Source: an uncultured Ruminiclostridium sp. (GTDB lineage Bacteria; Bacillota; Clostridia; Oscillospirales; Acutalibacteraceae). From it: a stretch of 8,953 nt of DNA. Location: assembly GCA_902490005.1 (NCBI GenBank), contig CABUCM010000065.1, positions 1-8,953 on the forward strand, in the 5' to 3' direction. Shown piece after piece: positions 6,358 to 8,953 of the stretch; positions within the stretch are counted from its first letter, which is position 1; every line of letters starts with the position of its first letter. Both the position numbers and the translations under genes were made by a program. The notes beneath the pieces are model-generated. The model was not told the origin of the DNA and did not search any database. It was given only the letters and a program-made list of their open reading frames with translations.

Positions 6358-8694
6358 ATGAGTCAGTTTCAAAAAGACGTGATAACCTTTCTCAGGCTGC
6401 AGTACGGCAAAACCCTGAAGGACGCGGCTACCACGGAGTTATACCACAGCGTTTCTACAGCGGCCATGGCGCAGGTGCGGAAAAACTGGGGCCGGCCCCA
6501 AACAGGGAAAAAGGTCTGCTATTTTTCCGCTGAATTTTTGGTGGGCCGGCTGGTTTCCGGCAACCTGGTGAATTTAGAACTGACGGAACAAGTAGAGGAG
6601 CTGTTTCAGGAAAACGGCGTGGACATTTCCGTGCTGGAGGAAATCGAGGACGACGCCTTAGGCAACGGCGGCCTGGGGCGGCTGGCGGTGTGTTTTTTAG
6701 ATTCCGCCGCCACCCATGGCATCGCCATGAACGGCTATGGGATCCGTTACCGTTACGGGCTGTTCCGCCAGTATTTTGAAGACGGCTTTCAAAGGGAAAC
6801 CGCGGACCGGTGGCTCAGCTTCGGTGATCCCTGGTCGGTGCGCCGGGAGGATGAGAAGGTCCGGGTGGATTTCAAGGGCCAGAGCGTATGGGCGGTGCCC
6901 TACGATTACCCGGTGATCGGTTACGGCGGCAAAACGGTGAATACCATGCGTTTGTGGCAGTCGGAACCGGTAGAGGAATTCCGTTTTGACCTGTTCAACC
7001 AGCAGAAATACGACAAGGCCTATGAGGAGCGAAACCAGGCGGAGGCCATCTCCGCGGTGCTGTACCCTAACGACGACACCGATGTGGGCAAGCGGCTGCG
7101 GCTGAAGCAGCAGTACTTTTTCAGCAGCGCCTCCCTGCGGGACCTTGTAAAAAAGTATAAGGGAAAATACGGGAACGACTTTACCCACTTTTCCGAGGAA
7201 TACGCCATCCAGCTTAACGACACCCATCCGGTGGTGTCTATCCCTGAGCTGCTGCGGATTTTCATGGAGGAGGAAGGGCTTTCCTTCCGAAAGGCGTTCC
7301 CCATAATTCAAAGGACTTTTGCTTATACCAACCATACGGTTATGGCGGAGGCGCTGGAAAAATGGAGTGTGAAGCTGTTTCGTTCCGTGATTCCCCAGGT
7401 GTACCGTTATGTGATGATGATTCAAAGGTCTCTTCTGAGAGAACTGGCCGCCCAAGGGATTACCGGCGAGGCCCAGGCGCCTTATCTGATTATGGATGGT
7501 AATTTAGTGCATATGGCGCGGCTGGCGGTTTACGGTTCCCACGCCGTCAACGGCGTGGCCCAAATCCACACGGAGATTTTGAAAAGGTCCGTGCTGAAGG
7601 ATTGGTACCGGCTGGTTCCGGAGAAATTCCAGAATAAAACCAACGGCATCACCCAGCGGAAATGGCTGCTCCAGTGCAATCCCATGCTTTCCCGGCTGGT
7701 CACCGAAAAAATCGGCGCCGGCTGGATCACCAACCTGGACCAGCTGAAAAAGCTGGAGGTATACCAAAACGACCGGGAGGTCCTTTCCCGGTTCGGAGAA
7801 ATCAAACGGCATAATAAGCGGGTGCTGGCGGACTATATTGAAAAAATAGAAGGGGTGGCCGTGAACCCGGATTTCCTCTTCGATGTCCAGGCCAAGCGGC
7901 TTCACGAATACAAACGGCAGCTGCTGAACGCGTTTTCCATTTTGGATATTTACTACGGCATGAAGGAAGGCCGGATTCAAGATTTCACCCCCACCCTGTT
8001 CCTGTTCGGCGCCAAGGCGGCGCCGGGCTATTTCCGGGCCAAGGGGATCATCAAATATATCAACGAAATCGCCAAGCTCATCGACGGCGACCCTGAGGTG
8101 CGGGACAAAATGCAGGTGCTGTTCATCACCAATTATGGGGTATCCTATGCGGAGAAGCTGATGCCGGCGGCGGAAATTTCAGAGCAGATTTCCACAGCGG
8201 GCACCGAGGCGTCCGGTACCAGCAACATGAAATTCATGCTAAACGGCGCGGTGACCCTGGGAACCTATGACGGAGCCAACATTGAAATCGTGGAGCAGGC
8301 CGGCGAGGAAAACAATTATATCTTTGGGGCCAGGATTGAGGAAATCCAAGAACTGAAGGCGTCTTATGACCCCAACGCCCTTTACCAAAGCAATCCCAAT
8401 CTTCGCCGTGTGGTGGATTCCTTGGTGGACGGCACCTTCTCCGACGGCGGCACCGGGATGTTCCAGGAACTCTATGACGCGCTGCTGAAGGGGGCCTCCT
8501 GGCACCAGCCGGACCACTATTTTATCTTAAAGGATTTTGATTTCTATCAGCAAACCAGGCTGCGGGCCAACCGGGATTACAAAAACCCGGAACTGTTTTA
8601 CCGGAAATGCTTCCTGAATATGGCTAACGCTGGGAAATTCAGCAGTGATAGGACTATCCGTCAGTACTATAAGGAAATCTGGTCCCAGGATTAA
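6358..8694 (+). CDS. glgP: Glycogen/maltodextrin phosphorylase (GT35 family)
   Basis: A pyridoxal-phosphate enzyme that splits alpha-1,4-glucan ends with inorganic phosphate to release glucose 1-phosphate in the cytoplasm. It is 778 aa from the chosen ATG, slightly short of the roughly 800 usual for bacterial members but apparently complete. Motifs in order: GNGGLGRLA (102-110), QLNDTHP (285-291), TNGITQRKW, QAKRLHEYKRQ (511-521), FGAKAAPGY, and TEASGTSNMKF (616-626), in which Lys625 is the expected cofactor lysine. The start at 6358 has an AGAGGAG ribosome site four bases upstream (6347-6353). An ATG at 6340 has no ribosome site, and anything before about 6261 precedes the promoter. No glgB, glgC, glgA or malQ lies beside it; its only neighbour is the divergent LacI gene. 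Sequence alone does not separate glycogen from maltodextrin preference. Confidence 0.96.
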   Translation: MSQFQKDVITFLRLQYGKTLKDAATTELYHSVSTAAMAQVRKNWGRPQTGKKVCYFSAEFLVGRLVSGNLVNLELTEQVEELFQENGVDISVLEEIEDDALGNGGLGRLAVCFLDSAATHGIAMNGYGIRYRYGLFRQYFEDGFQRETADRWLSFGDPWSVRREDEKVRVDFKGQSVWAVPYDYPVIGYGGKTVNTMRLWQSEPVEEFRFDLFNQQKYDKAYEERNQAEAISAVLYPNDDTDVGKRLRLKQQYFFSSASLRDLVKKYKGKYGNDFTHFSEEYAIQLNDTHPVVSIPELLRIFMEEEGLSFRKAFPIIQRTFAYTNHTVMAEALEKWSVKLFRSVIPQVYRYVMMIQRSLLRELAAQGITGEAQAPYLIMDGNLVHMARLAVYGSHAVNGVAQIHTEILKRSVLKDWYRLVPEKFQNKTNGITQRKWLLQCNPMLSRLVTEKIGAGWITNLDQLKKLEVYQNDREVLSRFGEIKRHNKRVLADYIEKIEGVAVNPDFLFDVQAKRLHEYKRQLLNAFSILDIYYGMKEGRIQDFTPTLFLFGAKAAPGYFRAKGIIKYINEIAKLIDGDPEVRDKMQVLFITNYGVSYAEKLMPAAEISEQISTAGTEASGTSNMKFMLNGAVTLGTYDGANIEIVEQAGEENNYIFGARIEEIQELKASYDPNALYQSNPNLRRVVDSLVDGTFSDGGTGMFQELYDALLKGASWHQPDHYFILKDFDFYQQTRLRANRDYKNPELFYRKCFLNMANAGKFSSDRTIRQYYKEIWSQD

Positions 8695-8710
8695 AATCGT
8701 CAATCGCCGC

Positions 8711-8748
8711 AAAAGGGCCGCCTGTCTTTCTAGCAGGCGGCCCTTTTT
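8711..8748 (+). terminator. Terminator after the phosphorylase gene
   Basis: AAAAGGGCCGCCTG (8711-8724) pairs perfectly with 8734-8747 around a 9-nt loop, giving a 14-bp stem with a GC-rich core. A run of five T (8744-8748) follows the core. It begins 16 bases after the phosphorylase stop. The A-run on the opposite side means it could also work in reverse. Confidence 0.92.
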
Positions 8749-8803
8749 ATGAGGCGGGCTGAAAATACCGCGTTTCGCCGGGCTTGTTTCGTCCGGCCGG
8801 AAT

Positions 8804-8829
8804 TTATGGTATAATAACCTCACGCCATA
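8804..8829. repeat. 26-bp direct repeat, copy 1, with promoter-like core
   Basis: Identical over 26 bp to 8928-8953. It contains TGGTATAAT (8807-8815), a perfect extended -10 shape, followed by AACCTCACG. TTATGG at its left end and CCATAA at 8825-8830 form a 6-bp inverted repeat around the TATAAT core. No good -35 lies 16-18 bp upstream. It is in non-coding DNA beyond the phosphorylase terminator. Confidence 0.8.
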
Positions 8830-8927
8830 AGCGGCGGCAAAGCCGCCGATGGCTGAGAGAGCATTTGACCATGTACGAAAAACGACAGGCGTTTTTCATC
8901 TAAGGCGCAGGCTGTGCCAGCCTGTGG
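8830..8927. other. Interval with three perfect hairpins between the 26-bp repeats
   Basis: Ninety-eight bases hold three consecutive perfect stems: CGGCGGC/GCCGCCG with a 3-nt loop (8832-8848), GAAAAACG/CGTTTTTC with a 5-nt loop (8877-8897), and CAGGCTG/CAGCCTG with a 3-nt loop (8908-8924). With copy 1 of the repeat this makes a 124-bp unit. It could be a repeat-element body, or a small structured RNA transcribed from the promoter-like repeat. Two tiny open frames exist (10 codons from the ATG at 8871, 29 codons from the ATG at 8849). Neither has a convincing ribosome site, so I do not call a gene. Confidence 0.55.
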
Positions 8928-8953
8928 TTATGGTATAATAACCTCACGCCATA
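8928..8953. repeat. 26-bp direct repeat, copy 2, at the window edge
   Basis: An exact second copy of 8804-8829, shifted by 124 bp, with TATAAT at 8934-8939. It ends on the last base of the window, so the true repeat may be longer and a second full unit may follow. A 26-bp perfect match this close is far beyond chance. Confidence 0.8.

Noticed and set aside
8849..8938. 29-codon open frame within the repeat unit, ending in the next copy's TATAAT
   Set aside because: It has no ribosome site, starts on the edge of a GC hairpin, and its sequence is dominated by inverted repeats, so it is more likely non-coding.

Overview
The window looks like a piece of chromosome from a Gram-positive, Clostridia-type bacterium (Bacillota, possibly an Oscillospiraceae/Ruminococcaceae gut lineage). 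The evidence is strong AGGAGG-type ribosome sites, TATAAT-type promoters (several with an extended TG motif), AT-rich spacers between moderately GC-rich genes, and the protein families present. The lineage is inferred from style and cannot be fixed further from sequence alone. No transposase, integrase, phage gene, CRISPR array, rRNA or tRNA was seen.

Layout, left to right. Glycerol kinase (glpK) is on the minus strand at 74-1561. It is divergent from a two-gene plus-strand unit: a ROK-family transcriptional regulator (1818-3047) and a DUF523/TudS-type [4Fe-4S] protein (3064-3519). The 256-bp divergent spacer holds one promoter for each direction and a 9-bp inverted repeat midway between them. 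Next is a plus-strand polysaccharide flippase-type membrane protein (3622-5049) with its own extended -10 promoter. It converges on a minus-strand LacI-family regulator (5069-6064), and the two share a 15-bp-stem bidirectional terminator that holds the flippase stop codon in its loop. The LacI gene is divergent from glycogen/maltodextrin phosphorylase (6358-8694), which has a near-consensus promoter and a strong terminator.

The last 150 bp are the least ordinary part. A 26-bp sequence containing TATGGTATAATAACC occurs twice, exactly 124 bp apart. The interval between the copies carries three perfect hairpins. The second copy ends on the last base of the window, so this may be one unit of a tandem or dispersed repeat, or of a small-RNA element.

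How the genes fit together: two carbon-use enzymes (glycerol phosphorylation; phosphorolysis of alpha-1,4-glucans) each sit head-to-head with a sugar-responsive type of regulator (ROK; LacI). Local control of each enzyme by its divergent neighbour is plausible but inferred. The flippase and the TudS-like protein have no evident pathway partners here. I did not find a clearly new multi-gene system.
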